NCBI GenBank assembly: GCA_037893245.1
Contig: JBAIAA010000444.1
Coordinates: 1 to 64,000 of the forward strand
Length of the DNA: 64,000 nt
Origin: Crossaster papposus
Taxonomy: Eukaryota; Echinodermata; Asteroidea; Velatida; Solasteridae
Direction of reading: 5' to 3'
Position 1 is the stretch's first letter. The number at the start of each line of letters is the position of its first letter. Under the pieces are notes generated by a model. It was not told the origin of the DNA, did not search any database, and worked only from the letters and a program-made list of their open reading frames with translations. Positions 1-11,322 of this stretch are shown here, one piece after another. The position numbers and the translations under genes were made by a program.

Positions 1-270
1 AAGTAAACAATGACTGTAGGCATCCAGCAAAATTATTGCACTAGATTTTGTGTAATTGTTCCGAAAAATTGAATTATATAAACCAAAAACAACATAAGAA
101 CAACTGCCCGACGCCGGTTAAAAACGAACGCCATTTTTCTTGCTTTTCTCAGCATCCATGATTGTAAAACTTCGGACACCTGTCCGAAGTTAAACGATAT
201 TTACTACAACCCCCAAATCCACCCATTCCTGATAATTTAAGCAATTACCAATGGTGTATCCTACCTTTAA
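1..270. mobile_element. MITE family 1, copy cut by window edge
   Basis: It carries GCCCGACGCCGG, CATCCATGATTGTAAAACTT and ends GGTGTATCCTACCTTTAA. Confidence 0.8.
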
Positions 271-376
271 AGGTACACCATTTGCAAAACTTCAGACAGG
301 TCAGTTAAATGATTACCATAAAATTCAGCTATTCCTGATAATTCAAGCAATTACCAATGGTGAATTCTACTTTTAA
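267..376. mobile_element. MITE family 1, partial copy
   Basis: AGGTACACCATTTGC...TGAATTCTACTTTTAA: both ends are present with a large internal deletion. It shares the TTAA with the preceding copy. Confidence 0.75.
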
Positions 377-1623
377 ACGACAAAGGTGTGTACTGTACAT
401 ATTGTACTGGTACATGTACTCTAACGTTGTGTTGAAGAACTGATATGATTTTACTGCATGCAGAGACTTTAAGCAATTAGTAAATTAATACAAAGCCAGA
501 GATCCAGCTACAATTATAACTGAAGTCAAATCAATCAAACAGTTGGAAGCAATTTAAAAGGAGAAGGGGGGGGGGGGGGGGTCGGGAACGAAAAGTAATT
601 TAGGCTAGTATTAGCATGCAGTTATTCACTGTACCGTACATACTAGTGTCATTATGTACATACCGTATAACAGGATCTGATCACTACAACCATGTGGACT
701 TGCTAATAGTTTACATTGCTGAGTATTTTTAATAAAAATGTATCAGAAAATCATAACTGTGAGACGTTCTGACAAAATGTGACAAAACTGGGCAGAGGTC
801 AAAGTGAGGGTTTGTGGGTATTAAGAAAGAAAAACTTCTTGTTTGTCACACTTATGGCTGTTTGGGTTTTGGCTATTTAATTTAAGCATGCATTTACATG
901 TATCAACCTAAAAGTGAAACATGGCACTGATAAAAAGGTCTTTGTAGAGCTTCCGGTATAAAAGTGAATCATGTAGTTTTTTCCTGTAAAACACTTTATT
1001 ATATTTCTTAAACCCCTTGACACCGCGCCGGGGAGGAGCTATGGCCATGCTAATCAGTCCAGAAAGCTGTTGTCAGCTGCGCTACACACCATAGAACACA
1101 GCCTGTGTGACAGGTGTTCGCTCAGTTCAATTGTGAAGTGCAGCTATTGGACAAAGGCTGCTGTGCAGTCATGCATATAATCCAGTGCAGTGAGGAATTA
1201 TTAATACCAGCGTCAAGGAGTTAAAATACGTGGAGAAGACATCAAAGATTACAAATATCAATAAATCGAAAAAGTCAAAGGAAAAAATCACACAATTCCC
1301 TTTTTTTCATTTTTCTTCACTACCGCCTTTGCACAGTTTGTCAAACACCTCACAAATGTTAGCTACTGTTTCTGCTCAGCAAAATCCATCAGTGCTTAGC
1401 ACGTTTAAGTTCCAAGTAATTGACTTCTAAATAAATAAAGCTGGTACCCATCTACAGTGCCAATAGCAATGACAAACACTAGAGTTTCAAATGTGAATTT
1501 GAGCACTTCAAACTTCTCCAACCTGCCAAGATTATTCACAGCAAACACTATCAAACGGTTCACACAATCTGGGATGCTCTATTTTTTTTGTCTACAAAAT
1601 GCAAGCAAAGCCTTTTTTGTCAC
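377..1623. other. No gene seen (SYNE-like intron or downstream)
   Basis: AT-rich with a poly-G run at 566-581. The only ORF (1230-1430) is short, low complexity and starts on a non-ATG codon. No SYNE exon recognised. Confidence 0.6.
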
Positions 1624-1966
1624 TTTAAGGTAGGATACACCATTTGCACATATCGAAGGAAAAAAATGTCTACCAAATTATAAGGAAATATCTTACTTAT
1701 TTGAAAGTAAATAATTATTTTAGGCATCCAGCAAAATGATTGCGCTAGATTGTTACACAAAATTGAATTTTTTTTTTTTTAAATCTAGATCGCCAGATGG
1801 CGCCAGTTGAAAAGGAACGCTGTTTTTGTTGCATTTTTTCTCTGCATCGACGATTGTAAAACTTCAAACAGGTCAGTTAAACGATACTTACTATAAAATA
1901 CAACCCCCCCAAATCCACACATTCATGATAATTCAAGCAATTACCAATGGTACATCTTACCTTTAA
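1624..1966. mobile_element. MITE family 1 copy
   Basis: TTAAGGTAGGATACACCATT at the left, ATCTTACCTTTAA at the right, diverged middle with a poly-T stretch. Confidence 0.8.
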
Positions 1967-2015
1967 CACAGTCAATCAATTTAAAATTGAATAGCGAAAT
2001 CATGGTAGAGGTATG

Positions 2016-2251
2016 TTAACCAGTTCGCGCCAGAGGACACCAAACCTTTCCCCAGATTTCAAAACGGATGACGCATATAGAGACATCACAAGCAAGGCCG
2101 GAAATGTCTGTAAGCAGCGAGCAAGGCCAGAAATGCGTGGGTGTGCTTTCCGGTACCATCGGCTTGAACCCGCCTCGGATCGAGTTTCGTAAAAAATAAT
2201 CCTGGTTCTCAGCTCGGTGATGTTAAAATAATCCCAGCGCCAACTGGTTAA
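2016..2251. mobile_element. TTAA-flanked MITE family 2
   Basis: TTAACCAGTTCGCGCC at the left and GCGCCAACTGGTTAA at the right. Related to the copy at 30260-30501 through most of its length (GGCCGGAAATG, GGATCGAGTTTCGT). Confidence 0.85.
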
Positions 2252-2360
2252 TTCTGGATCTAAAATGGTAAATTTTTGATTGATGGAATCTGTTGCTATC
2301 GATAAGACGAATTCTTTGCCACAACTGCTGGTCAAAATTATCAATTTCAATTCAATTCAA

Positions 2361-2373
2361 CCCCCCCCCCCCG

Positions 2374-2456
<83 letters not shown>

Positions 2457-2459
2457 CCC
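2361..2459. repeat. ~99-bp poly-C tract with rare interruptions
   Basis: Nearly pure C with single G or A interruptions at a few places, followed by an A-rich run. ORFs reading poly-Pro or poly-Gly here are artefacts of composition. Confidence 0.97.
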
Positions 2460-2659
2460 CACCCAAAAAACGAAAAAACAAAACCAAAAAAAACCAAAAA
2501 AAACAACAACAACAGCCTGCATAAAATAGCCAACAGAGGGCACTATTTAAGAAAAAGGTCCAGCCAGCACACCCAATTATCTGCCATTCAAAGTAATGGT
2601 CAGATTACTGATCTGGATCTAGATCAATCTGTAGAATTAATGGAATTGACCCATATTTA

Positions 2660-2660
2660 A

Positions 2661-2693
<33 letters not shown>
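2660..2693. repeat. (ACAG)n microsatellite
   Basis: About eight ACAG units. Confidence 0.95.
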
Positions 2694-2695
<2 letters not shown>

Positions 2696-2895
2696 CCAGC
2701 AAAAACATAATAATAAGACTATTAAATATTAACCATTTATCCTGAATCCTCCAATTACTAATTGGATTTTCCACACACCCCAGGGAGTTTGGGTGTTATT
2801 TTTTGACACAGGTTGCCTACCTGTAAACCTTCTGTACAGCCTTGAAATTGATACAAAATGTGGCCACTCCCAACACATCAGGCATCACAACTACA

Positions 2896-3017
2896 TGTAT
2901 CCATTAATACGCCCATATGGAAGCTGATCACTCTAACACCCTTGTAACCCAGATATGTATCCATTAATTTAAGCCCATATGGAAGCTGATCACTCCAACG
3001 CCCTTGTAACCCAGACA
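2896..3017. repeat. Two 60-bp tandem units
   Basis: TGTATCCATTAATA-GCCCAT then ATGGAAGCTGATCACTC and CCCTTGTAACCCAGA are repeated at a 60-bp period. A third, single copy lies at 58466-58508, where it flanks the nested inverted repeat. Confidence 0.85.
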
Positions 3018-3407
3018 CTTTGGCTTGAGGGAAGGACATTGAACACCAACAATGTACACAAGTGAAATTAATTCTGTTCTCTTGCCCCTGTTTGGGGAGA
3101 TGAGAGACACCCTGTTCTGTGGTGAACTTTGGCAAATATATTACTGGATCTCTGGTACCTACTTCATTAACTTGCAACTTCAATGTTCAATTTATCAAAT
3201 TAAATGCCTATTTGTACTTGTTTATTCTTCATTGAATTCCTTTCTTGCCCCACTTAACGTGCTTGTGCTACAGTGTACATGTACAAACTTCATCTCAAGT
3301 TTAAAATTAATTACACACGGCACCTGTTTTTAGGTTAATGAGGCGGCACAAACACATACCTAAATGCAAATTTGTATTTTTTGCGCTGCAAATTCGCAAA
3401 AGTTTAG

Positions 3408-3750
3408 CCAATGACCCGAGCCAATGACCCGAGCCAATAACCCGCGCCAATGACCCGAGCCAATGACCCGAGCCAATGACCCGAGTCAATGACCCGAGTC
3501 AATGACTTGACTTGAGTCTGACTCGTGTCGCAACTTTTGGCGTCTCAACATGACTCGAGTCCCGAGGTAACAGGTAATTGACTCAACTCAATTTGAGTCA
3601 CTGCAAGCAAATGACTCGCCTGGACTCAATCCCTCGAGAAAAGGCTAATAACCCTCGAGTCAAAACAAATATCAAAACTTTGCGAAAAATATTTGAAATG
3701 ACTCGACTCAACTCAAGTCTCAAAATGTATTGACTCGTTACAACTCTGTT
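3408..3750. repeat. TGACCCGAGCCAA tandem array and GACTCGAG MITE half
   Basis: At 3408-3517 about eight ~12-13-bp units of AATGACCCGAGCC run into TCAATGACTTGAC. From 3518 the sequence resembles 39181-39353 and ends GACTCGTTACAACTCTG at 3748. The left CAGAGTTG end is missing. Confidence 0.8.
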
Positions 3751-3910
3751 GAAAACCAACGCTGATTTTCTTGCTTTTTTAATGATGTACATTATTCCTC
3801 AATGGCAACACATGTAAACAGAAGGGATTGCGTAGACCAATGACAATGAATGTTATTCTGGAATAGTATTCATGAACCAACTTTTTTCTTTCAGATTGAA
3901 TGCGACTTAC

Positions 3911-4003
3911 CTGATAGTAGAGTATGATAGTCCACACCAGACCCAGTACGATTGGTGGTTTGCCATCGGTGATGTCCGATGCGTTGATGTTCACTAACTT
4001 GAT
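3911..4003 (-). CDS. SYNE1: SYNE-like gene, CH1 domain exon 4
   Basis: This 93-bp exon (31 codons, phase 0 at both ends) has acceptor TCTTAATTCAG and donor GTAAGT on the minus strand. It encodes [16 protein letters not shown] and then [19 protein letters not shown]-(S/A)-D-I-DG-P-IVLGL-WTIIL(F/Y)-Q is a near-diagnostic match to the end of CH1 in nesprin-1/2; calmin (CLMN) is the next-best family. No following exon (linker plus CH2) could be identified between 1 and 3900, so the gene appears to continue beyond the left edge. Confidence 0.92.
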
Positions 4004-4073
4004 CTGAATTAAGAACAGTGTACAGTACGTCATCATGTGTCTGCTTTATTGAGATGACATTTCTCATAACGCT

Positions 4074-4480
4074 CCTCAATCCTCCAAAATCCTCATTGCA
4101 GTTTTGGAGGATTTTTGAGGATTGAGGCTGTATGGGGTTTTAAAAAAATAAGGATTTTTGATGATTGAGGCACAATGTTGTTTCAAGTGTGGAGGATTTG
4201 AGGATTGAGGCTGAATAGGGTTTTCAAAAAATGAGGATTTTGGAGGAATGAGGCTGAATGGGGTTTTCAAAAAATCATAATGAGGATTTTGGAGGATTGA
4301 CTTTTTTCAATCCCCAGAATTATCATTGCAATTTTGGAGGATTAAAAAAAATGAGGATTTTGGAGAATGAGGCACATGGTGTTGTTTCAAGTGTGGAGGA
4401 TTTTTGAGGATTGAGGCTAAATGGGGTTTTCAAAAAATGAGATTTTAAAAAAAAATGAGGATTTTGGAGGATTGAGGATG
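4074..4480. repeat. GAGGATTTTGGAGGATTGAG imperfect repeats
   Basis: About eight imperfect copies of the GAGGATTTTGGAGGATTGAGG word, interspersed with GGGGTTTTCAAAAAATGAGG, followed by GGGGGTTAGGGTTAATTC. Similar architecture occurs at 13495-13690 and 22760-23150. No coding potential. Confidence 0.85.
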
Positions 4481-4569
4481 GTTGCTAGCAAAAAGGGCCT
4501 AGGGGGTTAGGGTTAATTCAGTGACCAACACAATGTGCCTGTCACATAAGTAACTTCAGCCACCTATAT

Positions 4570-4700
4570 GAATTTATGTTTGACTTGTGTTTGACGGGTG
4601 CCAGGAACATGGTGTTTGTGCCCTTGGGCAAGACACTTAACTACAATTGCCTCTCTCCACCCAGGAGAATATCAATGGGTACCTTCTCCATTGTCAAAGG
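4570..4700 (+). mobile_element. SINE-body fragment
   Basis: The segment GCCCTTGGGCAAGACACTTA, CCTCTCTCCACCCAGGAG and AATGGGTACC matches a widely conserved SINE central domain of marine deuterostomes, as remembered. No clear tRNA head is present. It lies ~45 bp beyond the donor of SYNE exon 4745-4828. Confidence 0.55.
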
Positions 4701-4744
4701 AATTGTTAAAATGCATACTGCATGTACCGGTACAGTATACATAC

Positions 4745-4828
4745 CTTCTTGCCTTCCAGGAATCTCAGACATGTGTTGACATTACTCAGATAGTGAACTC
4801 TCTTCATGTTCCTGCCTTTCTCAAATGG
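4745..4828 (-). CDS. SYNE1: SYNE-like gene, CH1 domain exon 3
   Basis: This 84-bp exon (28 codons, phase 0 at both ends) has acceptor CATTTTCAG and donor GTATGT on the minus strand. It encodes PFEKGRNMKRVHYLSNVN then CLRFLEGKK. Conserved features are the MKR-(I/V)H segment, the N-V/I-x-x-x-L-x-FLE core and the basic end that leads into IKLVNI of the next exon. The MKR-H and FLEG(R/K)(R/K)IKLVNIN signature is more nesprin-like than spectrin-like. A ~500-bp TTAA-flanked MITE (4873-5371) lies ~45 bp upstream of the acceptor, and a SINE-like segment (about 4590-4690) lies just past the donor. Confidence 0.9.
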
Positions 4829-4872
4829 CTGAAAATGAAACAAAAATTGCACTGGATTAGATTTTTTTTTAA

Positions 4873-5371
4873 TTAAAGCCGTTTTCGCACTGGACTTTTT
4901 TTTGGGAAGGTTTTACTGAGACGATGGTAAAATAAAAAATGGTCAAATGTTACCACTTGGACTTTCGACACAGGAAAATTTTCCCGAGACCGCGGGAGAA
5001 GTAGCCGAGCTGTGATTATAATGACTCATGAAGGCGAATGTGATCACAATGCGATGTGCATGCATCAGCGCGCGCACGTAAACAATGCGCGGTGTCTTGT
5101 GTAGCATGAAATCGCACTAGGGGGCCGGATGTACGTTTTCCTAAGTCGCTTTTACCGACTCGCGCTGTTCGCACTGGACTTATCGTCTAGGGAAAAGTTA
5201 CCTGGGAAGTTCTTCCGGGCAGCAGTTGGCCGGTAAAAGTAACCACTGGACTCGGGAAAAGTAACTGAGAGGAAAACGTCCTAGGCTGTCCGGCACTGGA
5301 CTTAAAATGGGAAAAGTACCCATCGTCTCGGTACGTTTTATCAAAAAAAGTCCAGTGCGAACAGGGCTTAA
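4873..5371. mobile_element. TTAA-flanked MITE family 3 (~500 bp)
   Basis: Inverted ends TTTTCGCACTGGACTTTTTT / AAAAAAAGTCCAGTGCGAAC inside TTAA. The CACTGGACTT word recurs four to five times internally in both orientations. It begins ~45 bp from the acceptor of SYNE exon 4745-4828. Confidence 0.8.
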
Positions 5372-5385
5372 AGTATAGGGCTAAA

Positions 5386-5560
5386 TACTGGTAACTCAGT
5401 TGGTACATGTATGTACACATGTAGAGAACTGGCACAGTAATCTGGAGGTCATGGTTCAAACCTCATTCCAGTCACTTCTTTAACCCTTTTGGGTAGTCCT
5501 TGTGTAAACACACTTTCCTTGTCTATAGGCAAGATGATCCCCACAATCATGATAATCACA
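5386..5560 (+). mobile_element. tRNA-derived SINE head and body
   Basis: An A-box-like TAACTCAGTTGGTA (5391-5404) and a B-box-like GGTTCAAACC (5453-5463) occur ~60 bp apart, followed by CATTCCAGTCAC and an AT-rich body. The cloverleaf is not complete, so a functional tRNA gene is unlikely. Confidence 0.5.
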
Positions 5561-5568
5561 AAGATATA

Positions 5569-5928
5569 AAAGGTAGGATACACTGTACACCATTGGTTGC
5601 TTGAATATTTACGAATGGGTTGATTTGGGGGTTGTATTTTACAGTAAATATCATTTAACTGACCTGTCCGAAGTTTTACAATCATGGGTGCCGAGAAAAA
5701 AGGCAGGACAACAGCGTTCATTTTTAACAGGCGTCTGGCAGTTGTTTTGGTTGTTTTTCGCAACGGCGATCAGGATTTGTTTTTATAAAATTCAATTTTT
5801 CGGAACAATTAATACAGGATATCTAGCATAATTATTTTGCTGGTTGCATAGAATCATTATTTTTGTTTAAATTATTAAGATAGTAGTAAACATTTTCGAT
5901 ATCTGCAAATTGTGTATCCTAACTTTAA
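5569..5928. mobile_element. MITE family 1 copy (inverted)
   Basis: AAAGGTAGGATACACTGTAC at the left and GTGTATCCTAACTTTAA at the right; orientation opposite to the copy at 49115. Confidence 0.8.
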
Positions 5929-6817
5929 GCTGTGGACATCACAGCTGTCTGAATAAATGCAGTAAATAACTAGTTTCCAATGATGAACACAGGAATTGTG
6001 AATAATTGTTCTCTGCCATTTCTGTACATATATTCGCATTTTTGTATCACTGTGGAAACATGGCTTTGTTCTCGTGTACAAAATGGTTAGAAAGTCGAGC
6101 ACGTTTTTCAAAATGCTCCCATTTTAACCATAATTTTTTTCCTGGGTTGAAATTTCGACCCAATATACCCTATATTATACCCTAACCCAAACACTAACCC
6201 TAACCCACATCCTAATCCTAGTTTTTGAGTAATTTAAGTAAAATCCAAAAATCTAATTCGTGAAATTCCCAGTGGAGACCTATTCATCTATAGAAATTTA
6301 CCCTCCGGAGACGTTTTGTCTCCATTGTACACATTGTGTTCATGTCTCCAGAGGGTACCGTATTTCGCACCATACATGTATGTACCGGTATCATTCAAAA
6401 AATAATACAAAACAACTTCACACAATGTGTGTATGTAATTATGTTGATATCAACTTGGTATAGAAGTACATGTATATCATGCTATGGGTACATGTAGTTG
6501 CACAAATTGAAGTGGAATCATTCAGGCAGGCTGGCCTTCAGACTCATTATATAGGATTAGTGCTGATAACAATCATAATGCTGTTAGTAATTCCCCTTTG
6601 GAAAAAAACAAAATTATGAATGAGGACCAGACAATAGGGTTGGTCCAGTTGGCTTCTAAAGGGATGTATATTCCTAATAAACACTTGACATGGTAGACAT
6701 ACATACATGTACCTTGTACTTATTTCCCACAAGAATATAGATGTATAGGCACACAACTGTGCCTTTTGTAATTCCTTTTTGGTAAATAAAAAAATAAAAT
6801 ATTCAAGGTTGTTTTTA

Positions 6818-7193
6818 GGGTAAAGTTTAATACTCCTTTTGCAGATATGAACAAAAGTACTACCGAATTATTATGAAATATCTTACTTATTTGAAAGTAA
6901 ATAATGAATTGAAAGTAAATAATGATTGTAGGCATCAAGCAAAAGGATTGAGCTAGATATCCTGCAATTGTTCCCAAAAATTGAATTGTAAAAAAAAACC
7001 AAGAACACAATAACCACTTCTCAAAGCCGGTTGAAAATGAACGCCATTTTATTTTTTTGCTTTTCTCGGCATCCATGATTGTAAAACTTCAAACAGGTCA
7101 GTTAAACGATATTTACTACTCTAAATACAACCACCCAAATCCACCCATTCATGATAATTCAAGCAATTACCAATTGTGTATCCTACCTTCAAT
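6818..7193. mobile_element. MITE family 1 copy, degraded left end
   Basis: The right end GTGTATCCTACCTTCAA and the internal words match. The left TIR is eroded (GGGTAAAGTTTAATACTCC). Confidence 0.7.
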
Positions 7194-7368
7194 ACTTATC
7201 AATGCCTAGTGCCGTCAACCACTCATTTCAGTGCACATTGTGATCATGCGGGGAGATTATACAGAGCTTGAAATTTATTACTCCAGGTATATGCTGGATA
7301 GAGTTCAGTGATTCCAGAGCTGGTCTGACGCTTTCTCTGAAAAAGCAAGGCTTTCACAGTCACACAAT

Positions 7369-7472
7369 TGATCAAACGCTCTACCGGTACATCTGCACTG
7401 ATCAAACGCTCTACCGGTACATCTGCACTGATCAAACGCTCTACCGGTACATCTGCACTGATCAAACGCTCT
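7369..7472. repeat. 30-bp minisatellite, short array (3.5 units)
   Basis: Three and a half units of ACCGGTACATCTGCACTGAT + CAAACGCTCT. It is the same unit, in the same orientation and phase, as the large array at 9827-10654. Confidence 0.95.
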
Positions 7473-9826
7473 CGCTGGACGATATCACGATAATATCGTC
7501 ACGATACGATACTGAAGACGATATCGACTGTATCGACTTTGGTTTTAAAAATATCGAAATATCGTGACCCAGACGATATTTTCAAGATACAGTCGATATT
7601 TAACAAAATGTATCAAAACTGCTTGCAAACAAAACAAAAAACTTGTTCATGAACTTAAGAACTTAAGATGTGCCGCAAAAAGTTATTGTCAATGGGTCGA
7701 GACCACGCCAGAGTAGCCCAACCAAGGCCATAAAATCTTATCTGTTCGGGCTGCGGTTTATTTACAGCATACAACAGACGCCTTTTTTCAGGGACGCTGG
7801 TCCGCTAGCCAAATTCTAGTCAAAACAGCGGCGGTATAGTCAAAACCCTATACCAGTTCCTAAAAGATTACAATGACCTGACCGAGTTTCCTGAAAAGAC
7901 CAACATCAAAGCCTCAGCACCGCTCACCACTTCCTCAGTGACAAGATTGTTATCCAATCCCGAGGTCCAGTTAAAAAAATCTTCATTGTCACTGGGTGTT
8001 GACTTTCTTCTTTCAGCACAGACGTTCTCTCAACACAAAGTGCTACTCAAAGAATGTTGTCCAGGCCGGCTTATCTCCAACAAAGATACATTGTATTTAC
8101 TTACGCCAACCCTTGCCAGGCAGATACAGAATTTATTTAATAGGCCCTGGTCGGTGTATTCCTGGAGTGAATTTATTTATCTCTAGACCCAACCGATCGA
8201 CATTAGGTTGGCTGTAAGTAATTTTGAAAAAGTTTGCCGTACCTATTTACAAAGTGTATTAAGAATAGATGAACAAAAAAAAGGTTATATTCCTAAGGTT
8301 AATTATGTTATTGTCTTTGTTTTTAAAGAAGAAAAAAAGAGAAATGATATTTATAGACTTATTTGAATGAACTTCTAAAATTTTCCCAACCGATTTCAGG
8401 GGTAAATAATAATACGATTTATTCTTGTTTTTTTCTGATATCTAAGAAAATGGACATACAGGTACACCTGACAACTACAAGGCTAGCGAAATCAATTCCA
8501 GGTTTATTTAAGAACATTTATTTCTGGTTTCATTGTTTTTTAAAAAGGAAGAGAAAAAAAAATAAACGGAATCTTAACACCTAATATTTTGAGCTCCTAA
8601 ACATTTTTCCAACAAATTTAAGGGCAAAATTTAATACGATTTATTTTCCGTTTTTCTTGTCTTTAACAAAAACGATATATTTCGTGGAAATTGTAAGAGC
8701 TCGTTACATTTTTAAATTTATAATGGTTCCGTGATGTAATTTTACAAACAAAGCAGCTTAAAATGTGAAAAAACATGCGGACCAGTGAAAATACTGACGG
8801 GCTAGTAAAAATTCAACATTACTGGTCCGGCCGGCTAGTGAAAACAAAAGTTAAGGGAACCCTGAATTTGTAATAGTCGGCAAGCGCGCGCCTTCAAAGA
8901 CTTTCTTATCTGATCTCACTCAACTTAGAGGTGCGACGCGCAATGGTTCCCGAACACAGCCCTATAATCAATCAACGGTTTAAGGCTAACTCTAAAAAGC
9001 TAACTCTGGCCATCTTAAATTACAGTTGAGAAGAAGAAAAAATCTCCGTTGTCAACCGATATCGAAACCTTGCAATGGCTACATTCTAACAAAGATTCTT
9101 TCGTCGAAGTGCATCATTTTATAACTTTGTCCCTCCCAAGCTTGATGTTTTATACTTCCCTAATCACCAGCCCAGCCCAGAGAAAAAAAATTAACATTCC
9201 GCGATCCCATCACCGACTTCTAAGGTCCGAGAATGATTGACATTACAATTTGCAGACCCCCTCCCCCCACCCCCTTTCCGCGAAAAGTGGCCCATGTTGC
9301 TTTGAGCGACCGACATCGCCGACCAGGCGGAATTCACAAAGTAAACAAGGTACATGTATTACATTATTGTCAGAGAAGCCTCCAACTGATCAGTCATGGA
9401 CCAATAGGATTTGGCAGTTAGGTTTTGTTCAACCAGTGCCAAAACATTTCTTCCAAGGAGCGCCCAGTTCGTTGCCCCCGATGAAAATTGGTCAATCAGA
9501 TTAATCTATCTTTGTGCAATAAAGTCACAAGTGCCCCCTCTGACTTGATCGGCGGCTGGATTTTAGTGGAAGGCGACAAAGCATTCTCACCATCGCGTCT
9601 ATTTTCAGCAACCACTCTGTTTATATAGTTTTCTTTTATAGACTTCCAAGAATCGCCACAGTTCACGCATGTCGTCTGACGGCGTTAATCGACAGCTCTT
9701 TTAAGTTATTTTTAACCATTAAATAGGTTATTTCAAATTTGAAAATTACGGCGATATATCGACATATCGGCGATATTTACCCGACGATATATCGCCAGTC
9801 AAAAATTACGATATCGTCCAGGGCTA
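7473..9826. mobile_element. hAT-like non-autonomous insertion splitting the minisatellite
   Basis: The segment between the two arrays has inverted ends: CTGGACGATATC at 7475-7486 and GATATCGTCCAG at 9810-9821. Both ends continue into CGATAT-rich subterminal sequence (7480-7620; 9740-9826), as in many hAT-type elements. The 30-bp unit stops after CTCT on the left and resumes at ACCGG on the right, exactly in phase. No transposase ORF was found inside. Confidence 0.65.
7789..8864. mobile_element. Possible nested hAT-like element
   Basis: It starts CAGGGACGCTGGTCCGCTAG and ends GTTAAGGGAACCCTG, with a subterminal GGCCGGCTAGTGAAAAC. The right end matches the left end of the element at 18944-19949 in reverse orientation. 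The left end is a weaker match and no 8-bp duplication is evident. Confidence 0.35.
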
Positions 9827-10654
9827 ACCGGTACATCTGCACTGATCAAACGCTCTACCGGTACATCTGCACTGATCAAACGCTCTACCGGTACATCTGC
9901 ACTGATCAAACGCTCTACCGGTACATCTGCACTGATCAAACGCTCTACCGGTACATCTGCACTGATCAAACGCTCTACCGGTACATCTGCACTGATCAAA
10001 CGCTCTACCGGTACATCTGCACTGATCAAACGCTCTACCGGTACATCTGCACTGATCAAACGCTCTACCAGTACATCTGCACTGATCAAATGCTCTACCG
10101 GTACATCTGCACTGATCAAACGCTCTACCGGTACATCTGCACTGATCAAACGCTCTACCGGTACATCTGCACTGATCAAACGCTCTACCGGTACATCTGC
10201 ACTGATCAAACGCTCTACCGGTACATCTGCACTGATCAAATGCTCTACCGGTACATCTGCACTGATCAAACGCTCTACCGGTACATCTGCACTGATCAAA
10301 CGCTCTACCGGTACATCTGCACTGATCAAACGCTCTACCGGTACATCTGCACTGATCAAACGCTCTACCGGTACATCTGCACTGATCAAACGCTCTACCG
10401 GTACATCTGCACTGATCAAACGCTCTACCAGTACATCTGCACTGATCAAACGCTCTACCGGTACATCTGCACTGATCAAACGCTCTACCGGTACATCTGC
10501 ACTGATCAAACGCTCTACCGGTACATCTGCACTGATCAAACGCTCTACCGGTACATCTGCACTGATCAAACGCTCTACCGGTACATCTGCACTGATCAAA
10601 CGCTCTACCGGTACATCTGCACTGATCAAACGCTCTACCGGTACATCTGCACTG
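9827..10654. repeat. 30-bp minisatellite, main array (27.6 units)
   Basis: Nearly perfect tandem repeats of ACCGGTACATCTGCACTGAT + CAAACGCTCT. Only a few units vary (ACCAGT near 10068 and 10428; AAATGCT near 10088 and 10238). Because 30 is a multiple of three, long ORFs appear in several frames; they are not genes. Confidence 0.97.
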
Positions 10655-10721
10655 TATCGGTAAAGTGATGGGATTGTGCCTTTGAAGATACAAATATGGA
10701 ATTTGGCACACAGTCCGAGTA

Positions 10722-11322
10722 TGTCATAAGAAAGAGGTACATGTACATAGGGCCATCGCAGATTTGTCCTTTGACAAAATATAGGTGAATAACGTAAGCA
10801 TTGAGAGCCATTTTGAACAACTATTTGTGACCTGTCATCACAAAATGAGCGTAAAGTCGCACGGAGTGATTTCCTAGTACGGCCAGTCAAAGTCAAAATT
10901 TGAAGGGGTGGTCGATTTTGAGATTATATGGGTTTTTTAAAGACTAAATCCCCAACAATCAATTCCCAATTTTTCAGGACGATCAGATAAAAAAAAAAAT
11001 AGTTTTTGAGATAATTTTGACTATGCCTTTCTATGCCTTTTACACAATTTCTCGCAAGAAACGCCCGTTTTCTCATGATCTTTGTATTAAGACTCCAGAC
11101 TAAAAAATAAAAATTAAAATAATATTGAGTATCAAACCTCCAAGTGTTATATACCATTGGAAAGCTCTGTTTCCACAGAATTTAGAAATACCCATAACTC
11201 AATTTTTGATTTTGCCGACTTTACGCTCATTTTGTGATGACAGGTAACATTTGTACAAAGGATAAATCTGCGATGGCCCTACAGTGTACATGTACATGTA
11301 TCTAAATATCTTTCTCATGACA
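10722..11322. mobile_element. Inverted-repeat element (~600 bp) next to the minisatellite
   Basis: Arms of ~110-145 bp match in inverted orientation: TGTCATAAGAAAGA / TCTTTCTCATGACA at the ends, GGGCCATCGCAGATTTGTCC / its complement inside, and CCTGTCATCACAAAATGAGC (10833 on) / its complement (ending about 11247). The arms share the extreme ends, so it looks like a MITE with long TIRs. Confidence 0.75.

Noticed and set aside
2280-2660. Poly-proline or poly-glycine ORFs
   Set aside because: Produced by the poly-C tract; frames differ only by composition and no homologous flank is coding.
2805-2835. A 20-bp micro-exon for the next SYNE exon (complement CTGTACAGAAGGTTTACAG before GTAGGC)
   Set aside because: It has splice-like edges but the length and peptide do not fit the expected CH1-CH2 linker.
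6160-6215. Interstitial telomere (CCCTAACCC words)
   Set aside because: Only a few irregular TTAGGG-like units; the same GGTTAGGGTTAG word is a regular part of MITEs in this window.
7369-10654. CRISPR-like array
   Set aside because: The units are contiguous with no unique spacers; this is a eukaryotic minisatellite.
9739-10896. Long ORFs (about 300-365 codons) on both strands through the minisatellite
   Set aside because: The 30-bp unit is divisible by three, so any stop-free frame stays open; the decapeptide repeats have no conserved start, signal or flanking coding sequence.
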